DNA of 64,000 nt. Origin: Imbricaverruca yamaguchii (Eukaryota; Arthropoda; Thecostraca; Neoverrucidae). The DNA is taken from contig JAOTOL010001648.1 of NCBI GenBank assembly GCA_034440575.1, forward strand, positions 1,053,501 to 1,117,500, in the 5' to 3' direction. Numbering within the stretch: the first letter of the stretch is position 1; every line of letters begins with the position of its first letter. The position numbers and the translations under genes were made by a program. Of the stretch, positions 45,035-56,225 are shown one piece after another. Under the pieces are notes generated by a model that was not told the DNA's origin, did not search any database, and worked only from the letters and a program-made list of their open reading frames with translations.

Positions 45035-45185
45035 GCGTGCGCGTGTGTATGTATGTATGCATATATGCATGTATGTGTGTGTGTGTATGTATGTATGTAT
45101 GTATGTATGTGTGTGTATGTATGTATGTGTGCGTGTGTGTGTATGCGTGGGTGCATAGGTGCGTAAGTGGGTGTTTGTGTGAGTA
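45035..45185. repeat. (GTAT)n/(GT)n microsatellite
   Basis: Alternating GTATGTATGTAT and GTGTGTGT blocks. Confidence 0.93.
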
Positions 45186-45329
45186 TGTGCGTCCACGTGC
45201 GTGTGTGCTTACCATTTTAGTGTACAACTTTGGCTGTAATTCCAATTTCTGTCACCCGTGGTTCGCGGTGTACGGGAAATGAGTAGCATATGCTGATGCA
45301 CAACATGTGCATTAACTGTACTGAAAGCC

Positions 45330-45442
45330 GTAGCGTGCCAGTCCTTGTCGATACGCCCAAAAATGCCAACCCTCCTCGACATACCTCTAAATGCCAATCC
45401 TTGTCGACACGCCCCTAAATGTCAATCCGTGTCGACACACAA
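45330..45442. repeat. ~32 bp tandem repeat (3-4 copies)
   Basis: TGCCAATCCTTGTCGACACG followed by CCCCTAAA recurs with small changes. Confidence 0.85.
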
Positions 45443-46049
45443 TGCATGTCGATATGTAAACTTATCACGACATGCAAACATGACGTGCCATGTTCTGATC
45501 GAGCTGATGTGCATCTCGTTCAGCAGCCTTCGTGTCCGCCCAACTGCCCGGCGAGGCCCTAACGTATAGTTATTGCCGTCCCTGATGGTGACCTGCTTAC
45601 ACTGACCCGGTATTTGGGAGCCTTCGTCGCATTCTCTGGAGCCGATGCGTTTAATGGGCCGTCGGTGTGACGCCCGCAGTGCGCCGCACACTTAGTGTGT
45701 CGTTAAGGCTGATTGAAACCGTGTGGCCAGCCGCCGCCGCAAGAGAATCGGTGTTGTTTCAAACCGTGTCTGGCTTGAGCCGATAACTCCGCCGGCCGTG
45801 GGCGGCAGGCTCCACTGGGTCGACATTGTCGGCAGTTTATTTGGACGATTCTCCGGCTGTTGATTGTTTTCTGTCAGTGGTGAACGGCTAATGGGATGGT
45901 TATTGGGCAGTCAGCCGGTCGGTGGCGTTCGACGTTGAAGCGCTGGCACGCGTCTGCGCGTCACCGATGGTCAGAACTGATCAAATCATCTGATGAAAAT
46001 AATACAGCCGGAGCCGTCCCGTTGGCTGGGTGTGGAGAGCCCTGGAACT

Positions 46050-46230
46050 GTATTGACGCGTAGGGGAGTGTATTCAGCGAGATGTGATTTAAAGTGCTCT
46101 GGAGAACACATTGCATGCCGAGAGCACAGTTGTTTATTCCATTCAACAGAAGTGTTCCAAGTGTTCCAGGGACAGCGGACGTATTGCAAAATACCTCCAC
46201 GGAGAGCGTTTTTCAGACAAAAGTTTTTTC
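46050..46230 (+). repeat. Left arm of a ~150 bp imperfect inverted repeat
   Basis: It contains TGTATTCAGCGAGATGTGAT, AAAGTGCTCTGGAGAACAC and TTCCATTCAACAGAAG. The reverse complement of 48035-48170 carries the same words with roughly 80% agreement by eye. It could be one end of a larger element or a dispersed repeat. Confidence 0.75.
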
Positions 46231-46749
46231 GCCCAGTTTAGCTCTCGGTTGTGAGGTAGCGCCACGATACGGTCGGCGCCGATTCCCAGCCAACGCTCGG
46301 CGACAGGACGAGCAAAAACCCGCGATCAATCTGTGGACGATCATCGGCTCGCCTCTCGTACTGGTCACAGCCCACACACCCTGCACACGCCGGTGGTCCA
46401 GGATTCACTCGAGTGTATTGGGCTCACGGGAACACAGCCCGGCCCACCCGGTCGGCGGGCGAGGACACGTCACACGAGACGACACGAGCGGCGAGACGAC
46501 ACCACGTGCGGCTCGGACAGACTGGCGGGACGACTCGTGTCGGCGCCAGCTCGGCTCACGATCACGCTGGCTGACGTTGGCGGCGTGCGTGCCGGAATGT
46601 CAGCAATTCACCTCCGGCTCGTGACGCTGATTGGATTGCGGCCGGCGGTCTCGGAAATCGGCATGTCCTCTGTGGCTGATCAGCTTCATCCGGTGACCCG
46701 CTGTGGGGGGCTTTGGGAGTGGTGGCCTGGTCTTCCGTCTGTCGTTGGC

Positions 46750-47757
46750 GGTGGGAGTGTATTGGGTCTACGGGAGCAGCTGTATATGGTGGCCGCAGTG
46801 TATTGGGTCCACGGGAGCAGCTGTATATGGTGGCCGCAGTGTATTGGGTCCACGGGAGCGGCTGTTGGTGGTGGCCGCAGTGTATTGGATCCACGGGAGC
46901 AGCTGTATATGGTGGCCGCAGTGTATTGGGTCCACGGGAGCAGCTGTATATGTGTGTATTGGGTCCACGGGAGCAGCTGTATATGGTGGCCGCAGTGTAT
47001 TGGGTCCACGGGAGCAGCTGTATATGGTGGCCGCAGTGTATTGGGTCCACGGGAGCAGCTGTATATGGTGGCCGCAGTGTATTGGGTCCACGGGAGCAGC
47101 TGTATATGGTGGCCGCAGTGTATTGGGTCCACGGGAGCGGCTGTATATGGTGGCCGCAGTGTATTGGGTCCACGGGAGCGGCTGTATATGGTGGCCGCAG
47201 TGTATTGGGTCCACGGGAGCAGCTGTATATGGTGGCCGCAGTGTATTGGGTCCACGGGAGCAGCTGTATATGGTGGCCGCAGTGTATTGGGTCCACGGGA
47301 GCAGCTGTATATGGTGGCCGCAGTGTATTGGGTCCACGGGAGCAGCTGTCGGTGGTGGCCGCAGTGTATTGGGTCCACGGGAGCAGCTGTATATGGTGGC
47401 CGCAGTGTATTGGGTCCACGGGAGCGGCTGTAGATGGTGGCCGCAGTGTATTGGGTCCACGGGAGCAGCTGTATATGGTGGCCGCAGTGTATTGGGTCCA
47501 CGGGAGCAGCTGTATATGGTGGCCGCAGTGTATTGGGTCCACGGGAGCAGCTGTATATGGTGGCCGCAGTGTATTGGGTCCACGGGAGTACTGTCGGTGG
47601 TGGCCGCAGTGTATTGGGTCCACGGGAGCAGCTGTATATGGTGGCCGCAGTGTATTGGGTACACGGGAGTACTGTCGGTGGTGGCCGCAGTGTATTGGGT
47701 CCACGGGAGCAGCTGTATATGGTGGCCGCAGTGTATTGGGCCCACGGGAGCAGGCTC
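46750..47757 (+). repeat. 41 bp minisatellite (~24 copies)
   Basis: The unit is GTATTGGGTCCACGGGAGC, AGCTGTATATGGTGGCCGCA, GT. Copies are nearly identical, with variants GGAGCGGCTG and ACTGTCGGTGG and one short unit near 46950. Because the unit has no stops in most frames, both strands show open frames of 325-484 codons that I do not regard as genes. Confidence 0.97.
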
Positions 47758-48029
47758 CCATCATCTTGTCTCAGAGAGGAGGGCGCCGGTGTCCGCCGTG
47801 ATCCGGTCGTGGTGTGAGCACACCCTACAGTGTGAGCCCAGCGAATCTGCATGTCACGCTGCATGCGGCCGGCTTCCAAGAACACCAAGGTGCTGGCGGA
47901 AGTGTTTCCTGTGCGAGAAGCAGGTGAGAGCGGCCAGTGTTGCTGCGCCCCGTCCACGTCCACGTCCACATCGCAGTCCACGGCGATTTGTCCACCCACA
48001 ACTTGTCCAACAAAACCGGGCGGAAGGCT

Positions 48030-48182
48030 TTTATATGAAAAAGCACTCTTCGCGGAGGTAATTTTTCCTACCTGCAACGCTCTTCTGTTGAATGGAATGA
48101 ACAAGTGTGCTTTCGGTGTACAATGTATTCTCCAGAGCACTTCAAATCACACCTCGCTGAATACAGTTTTAACGGAATAAAC
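48030..48182 (-). repeat. Right arm of the imperfect inverted repeat paired with 46050-46230
   Basis: CTCTTCTGTTGAATGGAATG, TTCTCCAGAGCACTTCAAAT and CTCGCTGAATACAG are the reverse complement, with changes, of the left arm. Together they bracket the 41-bp array and about 2.1 kb in all. Confidence 0.75.
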
Positions 48183-48544
48183 CGACCTTTTAGCACCCAC
48201 AAAACCTAATCGTTCACCCAACAACGTTAGAGGTAGCAAGACATGTAGATCACCTACTTCAATCATGATTCCGCGAGCACAATATGAAAGTGAGTCGTGC
48301 TTTCGGTAGCGGTAAATATATATGTGGCTGCCTGCATCATATGTTTAACTTAGTGCGTGTTTTTCACCAAGGGAAATAAAGACAAATATGTGGACGGAAA
48401 TTTTGCCTTGGTGCCATGTTAGCTTCACGCGCAGTGGTACCCTTTCTATGTGATGACTCAATTCATCTCATGGCTTGCATGGCGACACCCTCTAGCCTGT
48501 CTTCAGGGTCTGACTGGTGCTCTATCTCCATCTATCTCCAGAGT

Positions 48545-48840
48545 TGGGCTGACACGGCCATGCATTGACGTGATGAAGTGGTGACGTGGTGGTGTGGTGG
48601 CGTGGTGATAGTGACGTGGTGGCGTGGTGATAGTGACGTGGTGACGTGGTGACATGGTGACATGGTGACGTGATGACAGTGCTGTGATGCCATGGTGACG
48701 TAGTGATAGTGGCGTGGTGACGTGGTGACATGGTGATTAGCCTGTGTCCATCATTCTCAAAGTGGTGTTATCAAAAACGGCCACTGTTTTTACTTTGCCT
48801 TGATATGTGCCTAACAATTTGGCATAACTGCCGTGATGAG
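48545..48840 (-). mobile_element. Dispersed repeat copy 1 with GTGACATGGTGA-type tail
   Basis: On the minus strand GTTAGGCACATATCAAGGC, then GGCCGTTTTTGATAACACC and ACTTTGAGAATGATGGACAC are followed by a ~10-bp repeat tail of TCACCAtGTCACCACG type (48545-48735 on the plus strand). It matches 54105-54320. It looks like the 3' end of a retroelement that terminates in short tandem repeats. Confidence 0.7.
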
Positions 48841-49780
48841 GCTTACATTTGTCGGCACCATAATATCTTTCCTATCCGAACAGGCCGCCAGACATCCAGT
48901 CAGATCCTGGCAGTCCTACCCTTCCCCGCACAAACACTTGCCCGGAAAGTGCCCGCGTGTGGCGCCGACGCATACATTAACGCGGCGTTTCCATCAAACA
49001 AGCTGCACACGCGAATGGCGCCGACGGCCAAGATCAAAGGGGCCGCCCGACAACAGACGGCGAGCGTAAATACCGGGTCGGCCCCGTGAACAGCTGGCTG
49101 CAAACATCATCTGTAACACCCCGAAAGAAGGGTCATCAACCCGTGAGGTCGGTGGCCCGGACATGAAGACATCGCCACCCCAGACGACAAAGCCAACGGC
49201 ACTCCACCAATGAAAAGCGCGAGCTCTCCGAAGCCCAAGGAGGCGTGGCTTCGGAAAATGGCTACAAAAGGGCTACAGAAGAACGCGCTAGAGGAGATCT
49301 CTCCGGAAGGACTCAGAGTGTCCGAGGCGGTCGAGAAGATCGAGGTGCCACGACGCCTCCAAACCACCGGCAAAATGTGAGTGTCACCGATCGACGCCAC
49401 CCCTCTATCTTCTGGCTATCCTATGGCGCCCTTACTTCGCGAAGACCGTCCGGCTCTCCCCGCCCGGCGCCGTCGCCCCATCCCACGAGGGTGCCACCAT
49501 TGGGTGTTTAGCCGGGGAGGGATGTGCGAACGGACTAGTGGGGTAACTTCGCACGTATACTATAGAAGGGTAGGGTAGGTATACATGTAGGGGTTGGGGG
49601 GTTGGATGGAGAATGCGTGTGACGGGACTGCGATCCGACCCTGTTGTCAAACCGTATAAAGATATGTAAATATACTACCCTGCGTCATGGAAATGTTTAA
49701 GTGACTGGTCGGCACAGGGAACGATTGCCAAGCTGTCGACGAGCATAGCTTGGGCTGACGAGCGGGAATACTTGCCCCAA
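48841..49780. other. Unclassified GC-richer region before the 93-bp array
   Basis: Open frames of up to 119 codons (48730-49089) with no recognised domain. The base composition resembles 50700-52100 beyond the array, so the whole 48.9-52.1 kb block may be one unit. Confidence 0.4.
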
Positions 49781-49788
49781 ACCGGATT

Positions 49789-50695
49789 GCACTATCCGTC
49801 ATTGTCAGGTCCCCGGACACGGGTGGGCCTTGAAAAGGGCTATCTCCCGTTCCGTGTGCCATTCGCTGAGAACGCGTTTGTGCACTATCCGTCATTGTCA
49901 GGTCCCCGGACACGGGTGGGCCTTGAAAAGGGCTATCTCCCGTTCCGTGTGCCATTCGCTGAGAACGCGTTTGTGCACTATCCGTCATTGTCAGGTCCCC
50001 GGACACGGGTGGGCCTTGAAAAGGGCTATCTCCCGTTCCGTGTGCCATTCGCTGAGAACGCGTTTGTGCACTATCCGTCATTGTCAGGTCCCCGGACACG
50101 GGTGGGCCTTGAAAAGGGCTATCTCCCGTTCCGTGTGCCATTCGCTGAGAACGCGTTTGTGCACTATCCGTCATTGTCAGGTCCCCGGACACGGGTGGGC
50201 CTTGAAAAGGGCTATCTCCCGTTCCGTGTGCCATTCGCTGAGAACGCGTTTGTGCACTATCCGTCATTGTCAGGTCCCCGGACACGGGTGGGCCTTGAAA
50301 AGGGCTATCTCCCGTTCCGTGTGCCATTCGCTGAGAACGCGTTTGTGCACTATCCGTCATTGTCAGGTCCCCGGACACGGGTGGGCCTTGAAAAGGGCTA
50401 TCTCCCGTTCCGTATGCCATTCGCTGAGAACGCGTTTGTGCACTATCCGTCATTGTCAGGTCCCCGGACACGGGTGGGCCTTGAAAAGGGCTATCTCCCG
50501 TTCCGTGTGCCATTCGCTGAGAACGCGTTTGTGCACTATCCGTCATTGTCAGGTCCCCGGACACGGGTGGGCCTTGAAAAGGGCTATCTCCCGTTCCGTA
50601 TGCCATTCGCTGAGAACGCGTTTGTGCAATATCCGTCATTGTCAGGTCCCCGGACACGGGTGGGCCTTGAAAAGGGCTATCTCTCGTTCCGGTTG
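49789..50695. repeat. 93 bp tandem array (9.8 nearly identical copies)
   Basis: The unit starts GCACTATCCGTCATTGTCAG and includes GTCCCCGGACACGGGTGGGC and CCATTCGCTGAGAACGCG. Only a few substitutions separate the copies (GTGTGCC versus GTATGCC; GCAATATCC in the last). The period is 31 codons, so three frames stay open over the array (312 codons plus, 336 codons minus). There is no evidence that any is a gene. Confidence 0.97.
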
Positions 50696-50699
50696 TGCC

Positions 50700-52690
50700 G
50701 CGCGTCGTAAGACCATTGTCTCTCCCACTCTCCTCGTCCTAAGCATTCGACCCACACCTTAGCCGGAGCTTTAACAAGTGTTATTATAGCCTAACGTCTC
50801 ACCGTGGTGCAAACCAATTCAAAATCCAGCAACTCTTGGGGCGCCCTCCAGCTACGCGTTGAGTGGCGAGACCTTCTGGATAAACAAGAGGGCATTGACG
50901 CCCAAAGCCAATGGCCGAGTCCGAGACCCTCCTTGGGGACCAGCAGCAATGGATGACGTCAGATTTACGACCCCTTTTCAAACGTGCCCTCGTAGTAAAT
51001 ACCTCAACGACCCGCTGGACGGAGGGGAGGGTAGTTACGTCAAACACCGAATAATGATCCGTGCTACGGGGCTGATGAGCATGTGCCGCGATGTTCCTCA
51101 GGGGTGGTTCCCTGTTGTCCCTATGTACATGCGGGGACAGCGCGAATATATGCTCAGTGGAATACGGACACCTGCTAAACAGAGCTCTTCCTCCGACGAC
51201 ATGGTGGGTAGAACTGACAGGGAAACAGGTCAGCGGAAACGGGGGCAGACTCCGAGGTACGCCTCGCCCATTGGTGATCCCCTCAAGGAGGGAGCACCAC
51301 TCTCGCCGGGGGCGCGGCGAAACTGAAAGCGAGGCAGCCGATCTGCAAGCCGTCCTCCTATGGACAGAAAATTCCTGAGCGATGGTGGCGTATGTTGAAG
51401 CCAGTTAAATTGCCTAAAATCTTATTACTGTTATATATATGGCGCGCGTTTGGTTAAGGCCTGATTGCCAGAGGGTGCGATGAACGGACACTTCGGGGGT
51501 ATTAGTTCACCTGCTCTGGATCTTTGACCGCAAAATCACGCTGGCCTCTGCGATCCAGAGGTGCAGGTGAGGTGGCGAACATGGTATGCATGTGGGAGGG
51601 GCCGGTAAAGGGGCCACCACAGTGCGTTCGCCGGAAGTCTGGCGCCAGACTATAGGGTATTAGCAAAACACTGCTCGGTGGTTTGTCCACCCCCGAACCC
51701 TGCACGTGGGCACGGTTGGTGCAGACAGTTCGAGGGCATGATGGACGGGTTTGGCATGCCGTAAGACCCCAAGGCCAAAACTCATAGGGCCGGCTAGGAT
51801 ATAAAGACGACCGGGTACGTGACCAACCTGGTAGGGATCCGTGCCCGCCCGTTGGTTACGTCAGACCTGGTCGCAAGTGCACGACGAATAAGGCCCGGCG
51901 CGGCATCGATCGAACTTAAGGTTAGGTGTGTCGGTCAAAGACATCAGAGCACTTGTATCAGCCCTCGGAGTCAGTACGATGAGCCCCTCGTTGCAGTTAA
52001 GACTTTGTCCAGGCGAGAAACGCTGCTAATAATGGCTAGGCCAGCCATGATTGGCAGTGAAAGGTTTACTTGTTCGGGCCGGTAATACCATCAAAATTAG
52101 AGCATTGGTCCGTCGATCTATGTGTTTGTGTACCGCTGAAAGGGGGGTCGGGAGCTAAATTTGGGGACCAAGCAATTAATTAATTGATAAGGAGAGCATG
52201 AATGGGGCGAGCGAATGTGAAGTGAATGAGGGGAATGAACGTGAGTAGGTAGATTTAAGGATCAGCGGAAGCCGCTTGGGGCTCAACACAGGCACCTATT
52301 TCGTGCGGAACATTGCACAAAATTATACAACTACTAGCGTCCAAAAAGTCCCAACACGGGACATGTCAGTTAAACCAATGGTGAAGGTCATTATCATCAA
52401 TTCTCTAATGCAACGTATTAATTATAATCTGGCTAAAGACACTCACGTACCTATATGGTGTTCCCAAAACTTTGACCTCGCACATATATAAATTCGTGTT
52501 AGGGACGGCAACTCAAACCAACATCACGACGGCTGGGGTTTGGGGATGTGTGGTGGAATTGGCGTTGAAAACAACATAATACACCACTGACAGTTTCAGT
52601 TTAGTTTAGGCTGCATCAAGAATAAATTGTTCACATCCCCTTCACACACCCATACCACTCAGTCGAGTTTAAGTGAGGTTAGCAACAGAT
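50700..52690. other. Unclassified region after the 93-bp array
   Basis: A 155-codon frame at 50859-51326 and a TATAAAGACG word at 51799 are present, but nothing recognisable. The composition is similar to the left flank of the array. Confidence 0.4.
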
Positions 52691-52754
52691 AAAAACACGC
52701 TAGAAGATACATTGTAACACACATTTCAACACACAGTTTATCACAGTCTACATT

Positions 52755-52860
52755 CCATAAATACCACACCCCATACACCCCCACCCCACTCACCACACCC
52801 ACCCCACCCACACCCCGCACACCACCCACACCCGCCACCCCCACACACCCCACCGACGGC
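52755..52860. repeat. C/A-rich CCACACCC low-complexity tract
   Basis: Irregular CCCACCCCA / CACACCC words. Confidence 0.9.
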
Positions 52861-53068
52861 AAGCCTGCCACCCCTGATCACCATGGGACCATCGATGCCT
52901 ATTTTTTCCCCAAAGGGACGGATGTCAGACATCAATCAATGAACACTGGTATATCCAAAGCAAACATCGCGCGAAGGTGCGGAGGACAACTGACTGGATG
53001 GCATAGAGCACCCCAGTTCTATCTTTCATGGAACTCACAGTCGTTTTAGCATATTCTCCACGCCCCTC

Positions 53069-53665
53069 TTAGTTGTTAGCACGGGCTCTAAGCTCCCGGT
53101 GCATGTTGCCAGCCCGGACGTAGCCGTCCCTCCTCGCCTTCCCGCGCACGGTTTTTGCAACTAGCGACACCTGTTTCACGCATCGTTCAATTGACTGACC
53201 GTGCACGGGAAACTGTGGAACTGACATTGGCATGTCCACATAGCCATCAAGTTTGGAGCTTGGCGTGTGGCACGTGAGGGCCGGTTCGAAGGCGTCGTCC
53301 CAGGATATCAACTCCAGCAGACTCTCCGCGGTCTCATGTAGTCTCGAAGTTCTCCTGGGACGGACGCTGGGGTCTCCACGCTCATCTTTGCCGCGGATGC
53401 ACCTGATAAGTTCAGCAGCGAACTGGCGCTCTGCTCTGTCATCGATACAGAGAAGTGTTTGGAGCGCCATTTCGCTGTGAGCATACCAGGCACTGGAGTG
53501 GAGGTACGTCATCACGATGTTCACGACTTCCCCATGCTGCAGCCGAGTGAGCTGCAGCTGGCGCAGCACATGCCCCGGCCCATCCAGCCAGTTGTGCTGC
53601 ACCTTTGCGCGAAACCACATCGGATGGTAAATTTCCTACAATGAATTCAACGATACGCTGAAGGT
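53069..53665 (-). pseudogene. Remnant of an uncharacterised arthropod/cnidarian repetitive protein family
   Basis: The 183-codon frame 53620-53069 starts MWFRAKVQHNWLDGPGH and runs through WYAHSEMALQTLLCIDDRAE to VHGQSIERCVKQVS and RDGYVRAG. From memory, many unnamed arthropod and cnidarian proteins carry MWF-IK-H----DG, AH-EN-LL-M--DDR-HIR and CHTQ--ER-VK-V-----RDGFIR in the same order. Upstream (53650-53700) KNLQRIVEFI reads in a different frame, which suggests a frameshift and a decayed copy. Function unknown; the family often looks transposon-like in its distribution. Confidence 0.6.
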
Positions 53666-53689
53666 TTTTGCATGCAGTGTCTCCCAGAC

Positions 53690-53726
53690 CATGATCTGAC
53701 ACGTACACTGTACGTGTCAGATCATG
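53690..53726. repeat. 17-bp perfect inverted repeat with 3-nt loop
   Basis: CATGATCTGACACGTAC, loop ACT, then the exact reverse complement; just upstream (minus-strand sense) of the protein remnant. Confidence 0.95.
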
Positions 53727-54004
53727 CCTATGTAGTGCATAGCATGCTGCTATGTAGTTCAAACAGCGAATAAATATGAAGCTCTGTCTATATTTATATG
53801 CCCAGTGAGTGATGCTGAAGTCTTCAAGTGAGTATGTGCAGAAACCGCGGCTGTATCATTATTTTTACTTGCTTAAACCTCAGAGTTCCTTGTATGCCCC
53901 AAAATGGACATTTGGTGGTGCATTAGAAGACATAAAATAATTTATATTTTCTTAACTATCGATTTTTCGACAATAATCCGTTGTTTTAATCGACTCAGCT
54001 CGTC

Positions 54005-54325
54005 GAGACGATCAAAAAGAGGTGCTATTTGACCAACTTATCTGGATTGGTTTCACAGCCAATATGGCGCCGAATGCTGAAAACAGTCTTTTTCAAACGC
54101 ATTTTGAGAAAAATGCCGATTGCCCAGCGATCTAATTTGTATGCCAAATTGTTAGGCATATATCAAGGCAAAATGAAAACAGTAGCCGTTTTTGATAACA
54201 CCACTTTGAAAATTCTCGACACAGCCTAATGGTGATAGTGGTATGGTGACAGTGACATGGTGACGCAGTGACGTGGTGACAGTGACATGGTGACGCAGTG
54301 ACGTGGTGACAGTGACACGATGCTG
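54005..54325 (+). mobile_element. Dispersed repeat copy 2 with GTGACATGGTGA-type tail
   Basis: GTTAGGCATATATCAAGGC, then AGCCGTTTTTGATAACACC, ACTTTGAAAATTCTCGACAC and AGCCTAATGG are followed by GTGACAGTGACATGGTGACG units to 54320. It is the opposite orientation to copy 1. The 66-codon frame here (54029-54229) ends just before the tail and may be a relic of a coding end. Confidence 0.7.
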
Positions 54326-54782
54326 AACCCATTACTGATTGTCTGCTTTACTCCTGATCCTATCGAGCTTCGGCAGGCCGTGGAATATGGCTTCCGCCCT
54401 ACTAATGGTTGCATTAATATAGTTTGGAGCAAAACAAGAATAATAGCGCCGTTTCTCAGAATGGATGTTCTTTTACCATCGGATGCGAGCCAAGCTTAAA
54501 ACCAATTGATAGCTTTCTATGTACATAATTCAACAGCTGGTAGCCGATCAGCGCTGATCTCCTCTTCTGTGACGTCATATATATATTTCGGCAGAGTGAT
54601 GAATTCATATCCAAGTTTCTAATTTCTTCAGGCATTTCCGATATTTCAAAAAGAAGCGAATGTCGCCATCGTCATTCAAATACACTACAAACGAAATAAT
54701 AGTGAAACTTCCAAGAAAACAGGGTGTCAGGTAGCAAGACACTTGTTCATTCTGCGTGCTGGAATGCACAGGGTTAAGCCGG

Positions 54783-54872
54783 CAGACCATCGCATCGGTT
54801 TACGCCCTTCTGCGCTGTCGGACCAGATTATGCTACAGACCATCGCACTGGTACACGCCCTTCTCCTGCGGC
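54783..54872. repeat. ~55 bp tandem duplication
   Basis: CAGACCATCGCATCGGTTTA, CGCCCTTCTGCG and CAGACCATCGCACTGGTACA, CGCCCTTCTCCTGCGG. The same ACCATCGC-CTGGT word recurs in the array at 55590-55790. Confidence 0.75.
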
Positions 54873-55177
54873 TTCGGGCCGCAATCGGGTGTTGGCCTTG
54901 GAGCCGCGGTTATTACACAAGTGTGGACCAGCCCCACTGCAGCACGGGCGGCAAATTCATTGGCGTCAGTGAGAGCGTGCTGAATACAGGGCAGCATCAC
55001 CAGGTCAGCACACACTGCTGCGGAGGGATCTCATCTGCGTCATGCTCACTGAGTCACCCTCGGCAATCGAACCAGCGGAAGCCAACTCTGGCTCGCATAA
55101 GAGTTCCTAGAGAGATTCTCGCCATGCGAAGACGAAGCGTTGTTTGCCGACATTCCACGGTGTTGCCGTGCAGAAGA

Positions 55178-55307
55178 ACCTTGGTGGTTATTGGTTTTAC
55201 GACACATCGACCGTTGAGTCCTGTAGCGTCCCCAATCTCTCACGTCGATTGGTCGCGGGCGAAGAGTGGCGACAGGTGAGACTCGAACCCACAACCCTTC
55301 GATTGTG
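55178..55307 (-). mobile_element. 5'-truncated tRNA-derived SINE (family B), minus strand, with 13-bp target-site duplication
   Basis: The minus strand reads CCACAATCGAAGGGTTGTGG, GTTCGAGTCTCACCTGTCGC, then the family body and tail GTAAAACCAATAACCACC. The A-box half of the head is missing. GCCGTGCAGAAGA flanks it at 55165-55177 and 55308-55320. Confidence 0.88.
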
Positions 55308-55587
55308 GCCGTGCAGAAGAGACGGCGCACGCAGTGGCATAACGGTGCTGTGTGGCATGAGCAGTGGACGTATCAGGTTGGCTGCCGAGCGCTCTCCTTC
55401 ACTGCTCCCGCTCTCCCTGATGTCATGTCCCCACCACCTGTGATGTTCTTGGGAACATTTATTGCCGAGTTGCATTCTCGGCTGACAGCCGGGGGGGGGG
55501 GGGCAGCCCCGTCGGTCGGGTCATGTTGGTGGCCCGAAATAGACAGCCGCCTCAACAGTCAGGAACAGTGGCCTCATCCTGCCCTGT

Positions 55588-55800
55588 TACCGTCCAAAAC
55601 CACCGCACTGGTCTGATGTTGTCCAATGCAACCGCCCTGGACTACTACTGTCCAGAACTACCGGTCTGGATAGGTTCTGTCCAGAACAACCACACTGGCC
55701 GAATAATTTTCGTAACCATCGCACCCACCCGCTACTGTCCAGAACCATCGCGCTGGTCTGCTATTGTCTAGGATTGTCCTACTATTGTATAGCCTGCGAG
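55588..55800. repeat. ~38 bp degenerate tandem repeat (~5 copies)
   Basis: CTACTGTCCAGAAC-ACCG-CTGGTCTG words recur with clear divergence. Confidence 0.8.
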
Positions 55801-56039
55801 GTCCCAGTGCCTGTGGCCTCCCAGGTTGTCCTGCCAATATGAGAGATTGGCCTGTCACTGTCTGGGAGTGTACCGACCTCACGCTGACCTGTTGCCGTCC
55901 AACACTGGTCATGCCGCCGTGTAACACTGACAGGGCTTGACGGCGACTCTGGCAGGCTCCGGCTCGCGTCTGGACCCACGACTGCCAGTATCCGGCGGAC
56001 ACGGATAAGGGGGCGGTGCCTACCTGACGCCCAGCCAGA

Positions 56040-56225
56040 GCGTAATGCACACACACACACACACACCTCCGGCCATTGCACCCACGTGCCAGCCCCCACC
56101 CCACCCCCACCCCCACCCCCGCATGTCGACACCGAATGGTGTCGCGGGTCACAAGCCCGCGCCAGTGCTGCGCCGCTGAGTACGACCGAGGCAGCGGACA
56201 GCGGGAGGAGGGGGGGGGGGGAGCG
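56040..56225. repeat. Low-complexity CA, CCCCAC and G-rich tracts
   Basis: (AC)n at 56048-56066, CCCCACCCCCACCCC at 56095-56118 and a G run at 56208-56222. Similar G runs occur at 55490-55502 and 57445-57470. Confidence 0.85.

Noticed and set aside
46333..48140. Overlapping 325-484 codon frames on both strands
   Set aside because: All are produced by the 41-bp repeat, whose period rotates through three frames. No non-repetitive domain is present.
49789..50695. CRISPR-like regular repeat
   Set aside because: There are no unique spacers between the 93-bp units and the DNA is eukaryotic.
49647..50762. 312-codon plus and 336-codon minus frames
   Set aside because: A 93-bp period keeps frames open on both strands. 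There is no independent sign of coding.
50859..51326. 155-codon frame as a gene
   Set aside because: No recognisable family or splice context, and it lies in an unclassified block next to a satellite array.
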